A stretch of DNA of 64,000 nucleotides, taken from NCBI RefSeq assembly GCF_900177725.1, contig NZ_FXAT01000004.1:1-64000 (forward strand). The letters run 5' to 3'. The position numbers and the translations under genes were made by a program. Positions 34,686-42,716 of the stretch are shown here, piece by piece. This stretch comes from Paraburkholderia susongensis (GTDB taxonomy: Bacteria > Pseudomonadota > Gammaproteobacteria > Burkholderiales > Burkholderiaceae). The stretch's first letter is position 1, and each line of letters begins with the position of its first letter. The notes beneath the pieces were generated by a model. That model was given only the letters and a program-made list of their open reading frames with translations. It was not told where the DNA came from and ran no database searches.

Positions 34686-35894
34686 ATGAAACGATCGAAG
34701 GGACGTTACTGGCTGACTGGCGCACTCGCGTGCGCGCTGGGGTGGCCCGTGCTCGGCAGCGCTGCTGACGACATCACGGTCGGTGTATTTGTGTCGTCGA
34801 CGGGCGCGCTCGCGCCGCTTGGCGTGGACATGGAACGCGGCTATCGGATCGCGGTCAAGGAGCATCCCAACATCAAGGGCACGCCGATACGGCTGGTGGT
34901 CGAAGACGATCAGGGCAATGCGGCGACCGGCCTGATGAAGGCGCAGAAGCTGGTGATTCAGGACCGCGCGAAAGTTCTTGTGGGCGGCACGAGCAGCGCC
35001 GTGGTGCTCGGGCTGGCCGCGCAGGCCGCGCGGCTCAACGTGCCGATCGTCAGTACGAATTCGCAAGCGGTACAGACGACCGGCGCGCAATGCAGCCGCT
35101 TCATCTTCCGCACCAATCCGAACGACGCCATGGTCGCCAACGGCACGCGGATCCTGCTCCAGAAGCGGCCTGAACTCGCGCAGAAAAAATGGTTCGTGGT
35201 GTATCACGACTTCGTCTGGGGACGCAGCAACAAGGAACAGTTCGAAAAGATTCCGGGCGTCAAGGTGGTCGGCGAGGCGGGTCGCTCGATGGGCACCGCG
35301 GACTGGTCCAGTACCATCTCCGAGATCCAGAACAGCGGCGCCGACGCGATCTACCTCGCGCTCGCGGTCGGTGACGACATGCCAGCATTCCTGAGGCAGG
35401 CGCGCAGCTATGGTCTCAAGCAGTTCATGCTGCCGCCGCTCGGTATGCCTGACTCGATGCTCGAAGCGCTCGGCACCGATACGCCGCCGCTCGTCACCGG
35501 CGGTCTGTTTGCCTCGTGGACGACGCAGGACAAGGACCCGAAGATGGCGTCGTTCGTGAAGGCTTACACGGCGGCTTATCACACCGTTCCGGGACCGCAG
35601 GCGATTCAGGCGTACGCGGGCATGCAGTTGGTGCTCACGGCAATGGAGGCGGCGCCGTCGCTGTCGCCGGACGACCTGATCGCGTCGATCGAGAAGAGCT
35701 CGGTGGACACGGTCATCGGTAAGCTCGCGATCCGCAAGGCCGACCACCAGGGCACGGTCGGCACCTACATGGCCGAGTCCGCGCCACTCAAGGACGCGCC
35801 CGGCGGGGCCAAGGTCGGCTGGCACGTGATCCAGCAACTGCCGTGGGACATGGTCAAGGTGCCGCTCAACGAGACCGGCTGCAAAGGGCTTTGA
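34686..35894 (+). CDS. livK: periplasmic branched-chain amino acid-type substrate-binding protein
   Basis: A 402-residue type I periplasmic binding protein. A signal peptide covers about residues 1-27 (LTGALACALGWPVLGSA), then mature sequence starting DDITVGVFVSSTGALAPLG. Further family segments are VLVGGTSSAVVLGLAAQAA and FRTNPNDAMVANGT. AAAAAGGAG precedes ATG 34686. It completes the livHMGF importer but sits at the far end, after the regulator. Relatives with this architecture bind aromatic or short organic acids as well as amino acids. Mature residues give no clear ligand. Confidence 0.88.
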   Translation: MKRSKGRYWLTGALACALGWPVLGSAADDITVGVFVSSTGALAPLGVDMERGYRIAVKEHPNIKGTPIRLVVEDDQGNAATGLMKAQKLVIQDRAKVLVGGTSSAVVLGLAAQAARLNVPIVSTNSQAVQTTGAQCSRFIFRTNPNDAMVANGTRILLQKRPELAQKKWFVVYHDFVWGRSNKEQFEKIPGVKVVGEAGRSMGTADWSSTISEIQNSGADAIYLALAVGDDMPAFLRQARSYGLKQFMLPPLGMPDSMLEALGTDTPPLVTGGLFASWTTQDKDPKMASFVKAYTAAYHTVPGPQAIQAYAGMQLVLTAMEAAPSLSPDDLIASIEKSSVDTVIGKLAIRKADHQGTVGTYMAESAPLKDAPGGAKVGWHVIQQLPWDMVKVPLNETGCKGL

Positions 35895-36021
35895 CGCTGG
35901 AACGAACGGCAGGTCCGCGCGCCGGCACGGTGTCGATTCCGGTGATGGCAGGCGCGTTGCCCGTGTAGCGTCTTCACGTTCGTGAACCGTTCAGGCAGCA
36001 CGCTAACCCCGCTTCAACCGC

Positions 36022-37044
36022 TCAGGGCTGTTGCGGCTGCCACGTGTCGTAATCGACGTAGCTGCTTTCGCGGCAGAAGCTGACGAGCCGCACGCCCGCC
36101 TGGCGTGCAATCGCGATCGCGAGCGACGACGGCGCGGAAATCGTCGCGAGCATCGGCACGTCGACGCGCGCGGCCTTGCGCACGAGCTCGTAGCTCGCGC
36201 GGCTCGACAGAAACACGAAGCCATCGCGCGTATCCGCCCGATCGAGCACGAGCTGGCCGATCAGCTTGTCGAGCGCGTTGTGGCGGCCGACATCCTCGAA
36301 CGCATAGCGGATCGCGCCTGCCGCATCGCACCACGCGGCGGCGTGCAGGCCGCCTGTCAGGCGCGTGAGCGCCTGGTGCCCGGGCAACGCGCGCGCGGCG
36401 CGCGCGATCGCATCGGGCGCGAGCCGCTGCAGAAAGCCGGTGTCGGGCACGCGCGCCGGTTGCAGATCCAGCAGATCGATGCTTTCGATGCCGCACACGC
36501 CGCAGCCGGTTCGCCCGGCGAGCGCGCGGCGCTTTTCCTTCAGCGCGACGAACGCCTGCTGTACCACCTGGAGTTGCACCTCGGCATGCGGCAGTTCGCC
36601 GTGGTCGTGCCATTCGACTTCGATATCCTGAATGTCGCTGCCACGCTCGACGATGCCCTCCGAAATCGCGAAGCCGACCGCGAACGCTTCGAGGTCGCGC
36701 GGCGTGCACATCATCACCGCGTGCGAAATGCCGTTGAAGACGAGCGCGACCGGCCATTCCTGGCCGACGTGATCGATGACGGTTTCGACCTGCGCGCCGC
36801 GATGCCGGCGCACTTCGCGCTCAACCGCGCCGGGTTGCTCGGCCCCGTCGTGGTCGAGGCCGCCGTGGGCGCCGCCTTCACCGCCTTGCCGGGCACCCGT
36901 CTGCCCGCTCAGCCGGCCGTCTCGCTCGCCGTCCGGCTGAGCGCTTTTCCGCCCGCTGTCGTGCCCACTTTCCTGCTCGTTTTCCTGTCCGTTCAAGCTG
37001 CTTCGCTCCTGTACGATGCCGCGCGCCCAGGCGTCCGCCCGCAT
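36022..37044 (-). CDS. fdhD: formate dehydrogenase accessory sulfurtransferase FdhD
   Basis: Sulfurtransferase that hands sulfur from a cysteine desulfurase to the molybdenum cofactor of formate dehydrogenase. The signature TGCGVCGIE holds the two essential cysteines (about residue 181-184). VALVFNGISHAVMM, AFAVGFAISEGI, YAFEDVGRHNALDKLIG and SSRASYELV match E. coli FdhD. The 340 residues exceed the usual 270-280 because of a Q/G/R-rich N-terminal stretch of about 65 residues. The true start may therefore be internal, although no better ATG was seen. It diverges from a nitrate-reductase-associated gene. No formate dehydrogenase structural gene lies in the window. Confidence 0.9.
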   Translation of the reverse strand: MRADAWARGIVQERSSLNGQENEQESGHDSGRKSAQPDGERDGRLSGQTGARQGGEGGAHGGLDHDGAEQPGAVEREVRRHRGAQVETVIDHVGQEWPVALVFNGISHAVMMCTPRDLEAFAVGFAISEGIVERGSDIQDIEVEWHDHGELPHAEVQLQVVQQAFVALKEKRRALAGRTGCGVCGIESIDLLDLQPARVPDTGFLQRLAPDAIARAARALPGHQALTRLTGGLHAAAWCDAAGAIRYAFEDVGRHNALDKLIGQLVLDRADTRDGFVFLSSRASYELVRKAARVDVPMLATISAPSSLAIAIARQAGVRLVSFCRESSYVDYDTWQPQQP

Positions 37045-37154
37045 TGCCGGGTGCCTGGCAGCACCCGGCGCGCGGACCGCTGTCGCGCGAATAAGGTTCT
37101 AAAATACCCCAAGCGACGCCCGCACGCTGTCCGTCATCGAGAAGGAGCATTGTC

Positions 37155-37631
37155 ATGGGGCTCAACGAAGCACCGCTTCTGTTTAACTTCGAAGTCGCGT
37201 CCTCGGAGAATTTCACCTATATCCCGATGTCGGTGCGCTTCAATCTCGACCGTTTCGGGCTGCGCATATCGCTCGATCAATGGCAGCAACTGCCGCTCGA
37301 AGACCGCAAGCTGCTCGCGCGTTTTCCGGTCGACGAAGACACGCAAATCGAACCGAATTTCGATCACGCGCTGTTCGAAATGCTGCGCACACACGCGAAC
37401 GTCGAGCCGGAGTGGTTCACGCCCGAGGCGGCGCCCGCCTGGCGCAGCACGGACCGCGTGCCCGAAGGCGTCGCGCTTCAGGCAGGGCTCGCCGGCCTCG
37501 CCGCGCCGAGCGTCGCGCGCTGGGCCGAACTGGATCCGTTCAAGCGCTACGTGCTCGCCAAACTGTCGCGCAAGCCGGAAGCGAACCACGACTTCGCCCC
37601 GGCAATGAAGGAGTTTGGCGCGGCCGGCTAG
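37155..37631 (+). CDS. nitrate reductase-associated protein
   Basis: A 158-residue soluble protein of the small family named for proximity to assimilatory nitrate reductases. Seen are the N-terminal LFNFEVASSENFTYIPMSVRF and the segment DQWQQLPLEDRKLLARFPVD. The gene is preceded by AAGGAG and by TAAAAT-containing AT-rich sequence about 45 bp upstream. Its biochemical role is unknown. Divergence from fdhD fits a link to molybdenum enzymes, but no nitrate reductase is present here. Confidence 0.78.
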   Translation: MGLNEAPLLFNFEVASSENFTYIPMSVRFNLDRFGLRISLDQWQQLPLEDRKLLARFPVDEDTQIEPNFDHALFEMLRTHANVEPEWFTPEAAPAWRSTDRVPEGVALQAGLAGLAAPSVARWAELDPFKRYVLAKLSRKPEANHDFAPAMKEFGAAG

Positions 37632-37912
37632 AGCCGGCCAGATGCAGCCCCCCACGCGCCGCTCTCCGACGAGACGCACCGGCTGAGCGCGGTCGAATGC
37701 GTCTGCTTTGATCGGGCCGCATGCCACAACCGGCTCCCAACGTCTTTCGCCGTCACCGCTGCGCCAATTTTTTTCGTTCGTACCCTCAACCCGCTTCCGG
37801 ACTCTGCCGATATCCAAAGGTTGGCGCGTAAAAAGAAGACTCGCATCGATGCAGCCCGACGCACCGAAAGCGAACGCGCTTCCGCCCTCGGAACGATTGA
37901 CGTTCGGAACCC

Positions 37913-40900
37913 ATGACTTCTTTCTTATCGAAGCGGCTGCTGATCAACATAGCGGTTGTCGTCGTCGCGGTCGGTGCGAACGCGCTCGTCGCTTACACGC
38001 AGATCCTCGGACAGAGCGACGTCGACGCGCGCATGTTGCGCTCGACCAACGTGCGCCAGCAACTCGACGCATACCGGGCGACGCTCGACAACGCGCTGGC
38101 CGCACTCAGCCGCTCCGAAGCGCGCGGCCAGCCGGCGCCGCTCGACACGGCCGCCGCGACGACCTCGAAGCTCGCCGGCCTGGAGCGCACGCTGCACGAC
38201 GAACTGGCGAGCGAGCCGCGCATGACCGGCGAGCTGGCCCAGCTCTCCGTGGACAGTCGCGCGCTGCAACGCGACCTCGACGCCGCGCAGCAGAAAAGCG
38301 CGAGCGCCGCGCCCGGAGCGCCCGGCGCGTCGGGCGCATCGGGCGAAGCGGCGGCTTCGGTGCGTACGCGTCTTGGGCCCGCGCTCAACCGTGTGCAAGC
38401 GGCGCTCGCCGCGCTGCGCGCCGAGGAAGACCGCTCGTTGCAGAAGTCGCTTGCGGCGTCGGCGAGCGACAGCGAGCGCGCGATGTTCGTGCTGATCGTG
38501 ACGATGTTTGCCGGCAGCACGCTGCTCATCATGACGTTCGGCGCGCGCGAGAACAGTGCGCGCGAAAAACTGCGCAGCGCCCGCGCGCTCGTGCGCAACG
38601 AGGAGCGCTTTCGCAGCCTGTTCGACGATCACGCGGTGCCGATGTACATCTTCGATCGCGAGACGCTGCGCTTTCTCGCCGTCAACGCGGCCGCGATCCA
38701 GCAATACGGCTACTCGGAAAGCGAGTTTCTCAACATGACGATTCGCGCGATCCGCGCGCAATCCGAGGTCGCGCGCCTCGAGACGCATCTCGCGCGCAGC
38801 AACGCGGTCCGGCAACGCCGTACGATGGCGGGCATCTGGCGTCACCGGCGCAAGGACGGCACGATCATCAGCGCCGACGTGTCGTATCACGCGCTGAACT
38901 TCATGGGCTGCGACGCGTTTTTCGTGCTCGCCGACGACGTCACCGATCAGATCAACGCCGAAGCCGAAGCGCAGCGCTCGAACCAGATGCTCGAGGCCGT
39001 GATCGACAACATTCCGCAGCGTATTTTCTGGAAGGATCTCGACTCGCGCTATCTCGGCTGCAACATGGCGTTCGCGCGCGACGCGGGGCTCGCGTATCCC
39101 GAGCAGGTGGTCGGCAAGCGCGACGCCGATCTGCCCTGGGCCGAGTTCGCCGACATGATGACCGGCTTCGATCGCGAAGTAGTGAGCACCGGCTTGCCGA
39201 AGATGAACTTCGAGGTCGAGCTCGTGATCGACGGCGAGTGCCGCACGCGGGTCGCGAGCAAGCAGCCGTTTACCGACGGCGACGGCCGCGTGATCGGCGT
39301 GCTTGGTTCGTACATGGACGTGACCGAGCGCAAGCGCGCCGATCTCGCGCTGCGGCTGCAAAGCCGCGCGCTCGATGCGAGCGTCAACGCGATCCTGATC
39401 ACAGCGCCGTCGCCGTCGGGCAACCTGATCGAATACGTGAATCCGGCGTTCATGCGCATCACCGGCTACGATCCCGCCGAGGTGATCGGCCACGACTGCC
39501 GCGTGCTGCAACGCGACGACCGCGACCAGGAAGGCGTCGCGCTGATCCGCCAGGCGCTCGCGGCGAATCGCGAGGTGAGCGCGGTGGTGCGCAACTATCG
39601 CAAGGACGGCGCGCTGTTCTGGAATCAGTTGTTCATCGCGCCGGTGCCGGATGCGCAAGGCGTGATTACGCATCATATCGGCGTGATCAACGACGTGACC
39701 GAGCTGATCCGCTATCAGGAGCAGCTCGAATATCAGGCCAATTACGACAGCCTCACGCGCTTGCCGAACCGCAACCTGCTGCGCGACCGGCTCGAGCATG
39801 CGCTCGTTCTCGCACGGCGGCATCACTCCGGCGTGGCGGTCGTGTTCCTCGATCTGGACGGCTTCAAGAACGTCAACGACAGCCTCGGGCATGGCGTCGG
39901 CGACCGGCTGCTCGGCGTGGTCGCCGAGCGGCTCACGCGCTGCTCGCGCACGAGCGACACGATCGCGCGGCACGGCGGCGACGAGTTCGTGATCGTGATG
40001 ACCGACACCGTCGACGAAAAATCGCTGATCGCGTGGATGGAGCGCGTGCGCTCGTCGATCGCGGAGCCGGTCTGGCTCGACGGCAACGAACTGTACGTCG
40101 GCTGCAGCATGGGTGCGAGCCTGTTCCCGCAAGACGGCGACGATGCCGAAACGCTGATGAAGAAAGCCGATGTCGCGATGTATCGCGCGAAGGACATGGG
40201 CCGCAACACGTTCCAGTTCTATCAGCCGGAGATGAACGCGAGCGCGGGCGCGCGTCTGAACCTCGAACGCCGTCTGCGTCACGCGCTGCGCGACAACGAG
40301 TTCCTGCTGCATTATCAGCCGCAGGTCGATATCGGCAGCGGACAGATCGTCGGCATCGAGGCGCTGGTGCGCTGGCAGGACCCGGGTGTCGGGCTCGTGC
40401 CGCCGTCGTCGTTCATTCCGCTCGCGGAGGAGAGCGGGTTGATCGGCCCGTTGTCGGAGTGGGTGCTGCGCGAAGCGTGCCGCCAGAACAAGACGTGGCA
40501 GGATCAGGGCCTGCCGCCCGCGCGCGTCTCGGTGAATCTGTCGGCGCGCGTGTTCCAGCAGCGCGATATCGCGAAGCTCGTCACGCAGGTGCTCGCCGAG
40601 ACCGGGCTCGAGCCGAAGTATCTCGAACTCGAATTGACCGAGAGCACGATCATGCGCAACGCCGAAGAGGCGGTGTCGATGCTCAACGAACTGCACGCGC
40701 TCGGCATCGGCCTTGCAATCGACGATTTCGGCACCGGCTATTCGAGCCTCAGCTATCTGAGGCGCTTCCCGGTGGACCGGCTGAAGATCGACCGCTCGTT
40801 CGTGTCGGACATCGGTGTGTCGGGCGATGACGAAACGATCACGTCGGCGATCATCGCGCTCGCGCATTCACTGAAGCTGCAGGTGATTGCCGAGGGCGTG

Positions 40901-41041
40901 GAGACGTCGGCGCAACTCGATTTCCTGAGGGAGCGCGAGTGCGACGAGATGCAGGGCTATTACTTTGCGAAGCCGCTGTCGACGGACGCGATTTCCGAGC
41001 TGCTGCACGGTGGGCTCGTGAAGGAGCTGGAGACGGCTTGA
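37913..41041 (+). CDS. membrane-bound PAS-PAS-PAS(LOV-like)-GGDEF-EAL cyclic-di-GMP protein
   Basis: A 1042-residue c-di-GMP signalling protein. Two transmembrane helices (about 9-28 and 184-204) enclose a periplasmic sensor. Cytoplasmic PAS domains follow at about 230-335, 345-460 and 490-602. GGDEF is at 688-692 with an inhibitory site RTSD five residues before it, and EAL at 816-818 with ELTES and DDFGTGYSS. Both catalytic domains look intact, so it could make and degrade c-di-GMP. The third PAS has a LOV-type sequence: GHDCRVLQ with cysteine 529, and NYRKDGALFWN. The flavin-contacting glutamine is replaced (GVINDVTE). The adjacent genes give no hint of the stimulus. Confidence 0.92.
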   Translation: MTSFLSKRLLINIAVVVVAVGANALVAYTQILGQSDVDARMLRSTNVRQQLDAYRATLDNALAALSRSEARGQPAPLDTAAATTSKLAGLERTLHDELASEPRMTGELAQLSVDSRALQRDLDAAQQKSASAAPGAPGASGASGEAAASVRTRLGPALNRVQAALAALRAEEDRSLQKSLAASASDSERAMFVLIVTMFAGSTLLIMTFGARENSAREKLRSARALVRNEERFRSLFDDHAVPMYIFDRETLRFLAVNAAAIQQYGYSESEFLNMTIRAIRAQSEVARLETHLARSNAVRQRRTMAGIWRHRRKDGTIISADVSYHALNFMGCDAFFVLADDVTDQINAEAEAQRSNQMLEAVIDNIPQRIFWKDLDSRYLGCNMAFARDAGLAYPEQVVGKRDADLPWAEFADMMTGFDREVVSTGLPKMNFEVELVIDGECRTRVASKQPFTDGDGRVIGVLGSYMDVTERKRADLALRLQSRALDASVNAILITAPSPSGNLIEYVNPAFMRITGYDPAEVIGHDCRVLQRDDRDQEGVALIRQALAANREVSAVVRNYRKDGALFWNQLFIAPVPDAQGVITHHIGVINDVTELIRYQEQLEYQANYDSLTRLPNRNLLRDRLEHALVLARRHHSGVAVVFLDLDGFKNVNDSLGHGVGDRLLGVVAERLTRCSRTSDTIARHGGDEFVIVMTDTVDEKSLIAWMERVRSSIAEPVWLDGNELYVGCSMGASLFPQDGDDAETLMKKADVAMYRAKDMGRNTFQFYQPEMNASAGARLNLERRLRHALRDNEFLLHYQPQVDIGSGQIVGIEALVRWQDPGVGLVPPSSFIPLAEESGLIGPLSEWVLREACRQNKTWQDQGLPPARVSVNLSARVFQQRDIAKLVTQVLAETGLEPKYLELELTESTIMRNAEEAVSMLNELHALGIGLAIDDFGTGYSSLSYLRRFPVDRLKIDRSFVSDIGVSGDDETITSAIIALAHSLKLQVIAEGVETSAQLDFLRERECDEMQGYYFAKPLSTDAISELLHGGLVKELETA

Positions 41042-41052
41042 GGTGAGGGCAT

Positions 41053-41094
41053 GCGAAGCGGGGCGCCGCGCGTCGTGCCGCTTCGCCCCTTTTC
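41053..41094 (+). terminator. intrinsic terminator after the GGDEF-EAL gene
   Basis: Stem GCGAAGCGG (41053-41061) with CCGCTTCGC (41078-41086), 16-nt loop, followed by CCCCTTTTC. It lies between convergent genes. Confidence 0.5.
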
Positions 41095-41125
41095 GTCACT
41101 TTTCGTGCCGCTTCACGTCAGCCGC

Positions 41126-41740
41126 TCAAACCGCCGGCGTCTCCCTGAACACCGGCAGGCTTTCCGCGAGCGCGGAGAATTTCTCCAGTTGCGGATGAGC
41201 GGCCTTGCTCACCATCTCCGGCAGCATCATGTGCGTAAAGTACCAGGCGACGGCGACAGCAACGCCCGCCGCGTCGAACTGTTCCTGCCGTTCGGGCAGC
41301 GGCGCCGCGGCGAGTTCGCGTTCGAGCCCGGCGTAAGCGGCGAGCAGTTGCGTGCGCACGCGCTCGACCCACGGTTCGTGCTGCTTCTCGGCCGGGCGCA
41401 GATTGCGTTCATAGACGATCTGCACGCTCTTTTCGCTCGCGGCGAGCGCGAGGCCGGTCAGCCGGGCGGCGCGCAGCGCTTCGTCGGGACGCGTCGGGAA
41501 GAGCCGCTGGCCGGGGCCGGCGAGCAGCGCGAGATACTGCAGGATCACCGTCGAGTCCATCAGGGCCGAGCCGTTGTCGGCGATCAGCGTCGGCGCCTTG
41601 ACGACCGGGTTGATTTTCGCGAACTGGTCGTAGGTACTGAACACCGAAACCGACTGGTGTTCGAAGTCGAGCCCGAGCAGCTTCATACAGATAGCGACTC
41701 GCCGCACGTAGGGCGAGTCGAGCATTCCGATCAGTTTCAT
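41126..41740 (-). CDS. glutathione S-transferase family protein
   Basis: A 204-residue GST with an N-terminal thioredoxin-like domain (1-80; MKLIGMLDSPYVRRVAI with the DSPYVRR glutathione-site segment, NPVVKAPTLI with the cis-proline, GSALMDSTVILQYL) and an all-helical C-terminal domain (90-200). The start was placed at ATG 41740 because the upstream in-frame extension of 37 residues is arginine-rich and lacks GST similarity. The serine at residue 9 is the likely catalytic residue. The electrophile acted on is unknown. Confidence 0.88.
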   Translation of the reverse strand: MKLIGMLDSPYVRRVAICMKLLGLDFEHQSVSVFSTYDQFAKINPVVKAPTLIADNGSALMDSTVILQYLALLAGPGQRLFPTRPDEALRAARLTGLALAASEKSVQIVYERNLRPAEKQHEPWVERVRTQLLAAYAGLERELAAAPLPERQEQFDAAGVAVAVAWYFTHMMLPEMVSKAAHPQLEKFSALAESLPVFRETPAV

Positions 41741-41903
41741 TTCATTCCCGTTAGAAGATCGACCATTGGGCGCCCGGCCTCGTGCGCTGCCGGGCTGGGG
41801 CGATTGCCCATCGGCGCGGCGCGTGACGCGTGGAACCGTTAGCTTAAGCATCCTTGCGCGTGAACGAAAGCGCCGCGGCGGAGATTTTCTGCGGGAAGGA
41901 AAT

Positions 41904-41947
41904 GGGGACTGCTGGGGGACTGCCGGGAGACTGCCAGCGGACTGCCC
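41904..41947. repeat. 11-bp GC-rich minisatellite, four units
   Basis: Four imperfect copies of GGGGACTGCCG at 41904-41914, 41915-41925, 41926-41936 and 41937-41947. It lies in the short gap between the GST start region and the thioesterase end. Confidence 0.75.
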
Positions 41948-42038
41948 GGGCGCGGCAGCCGCAGCGGCGAGGTTTGGGGGCCTCGGGCGCGCGGGGTAGC
42001 GGTAACTTCGCTGGCGGCGAATTCGTTGGCGGCAGCGC

Positions 42039-42434
42039 TCAGTCGAGCACGGGCAGGGCGCGCGGACGGCGGTCGCTGTCGGTGGCGACGTAGGTCAGGA
42101 TCGCTTCGGTGACTTTCACGACTTCCTGGGCGAGGCTCATGCGCTGCGCGTATACCTCGACCGACACCGTGACCGAGGTATTGCCCGTCTTGACGATATC
42201 GGCGTAAAAGCTCAGAAGATCGCCGACGAACACCGGCTGCTTGAACAGGAACGAGTTGACCGCGATGGTCGCAACGCGGCCGTTCGCGCGGCGGCTTGCC
42301 GGGATCGAGCCGGCAATGTCGACCTGCGCCATGATCCAGCCGCCGAACACGTCGCCGTGGATGTTCGCGTCCGCCGGCTGCGGCATCACGCGCAGCGCGC
42401 AGGGCTTGGACGGAAGTTGAAGAAGATCGGTCAT
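42039..42434 (-). CDS. acyl-CoA thioesterase (hotdog fold, YciA type)
   Basis: A 131-residue single-hotdog thioesterase. Family segments are ADANIHGDVFGGWIMAQVDIAG (the active-site region with aspartate at the helix start), VNSFLFKQPVFVGDLLSFYA and SVEVYAQR. YciA-type enzymes hydrolyse a broad range of acyl-CoAs and may protect the CoA pool. AAGGA lies just before ATG 42434; an in-frame extension of 34 residues upstream was rejected. It diverges from the ABC exporter gene. Confidence 0.87.
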   Translation of the reverse strand: MTDLLQLPSKPCALRVMPQPADANIHGDVFGGWIMAQVDIAGSIPASRRANGRVATIAVNSFLFKQPVFVGDLLSFYADIVKTGNTSVTVSVEVYAQRMSLAQEVVKVTEAILTYVATDSDRRPRALPVLD

Positions 42435-42716
42435 CGGGACATCCTTGAGAAACGTATTCACGCGTATTGACGTATTGGCTGGACCGGCCCGGCCGTAGAG
42501 CCCATGAAAAGCGGCGCCGGCGGGCTTCTGCGACAATACGAAGATCAGGAATTGTACGGGAAAGCGCCCAGCGAAGCGCGTGACCCGCGCGCCGCGCCGG
42601 CCGCGAGCTCAGGCGGTTTATGCGGCTCACGCGGCCCGCGCGGGCCATGGCGGCGGGTCGAGCCTCCGCGCCGCTGCGAACTCCGGCAATTCCACACACT
42701 CCCCCAAGCCGACCCC

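Noticed and set aside
35973..35986. TTCACGTTCGTGAA palindrome between livK and fdhD as a terminator
   Set aside because: The hairpin has only six base pairs and no T-run on either strand.
37925..40867. 980-codon open frame on the minus strand
   Set aside because: Antisense shadow of the GGDEF-EAL gene; no recognisable motif and arginine/histidine-rich composition.
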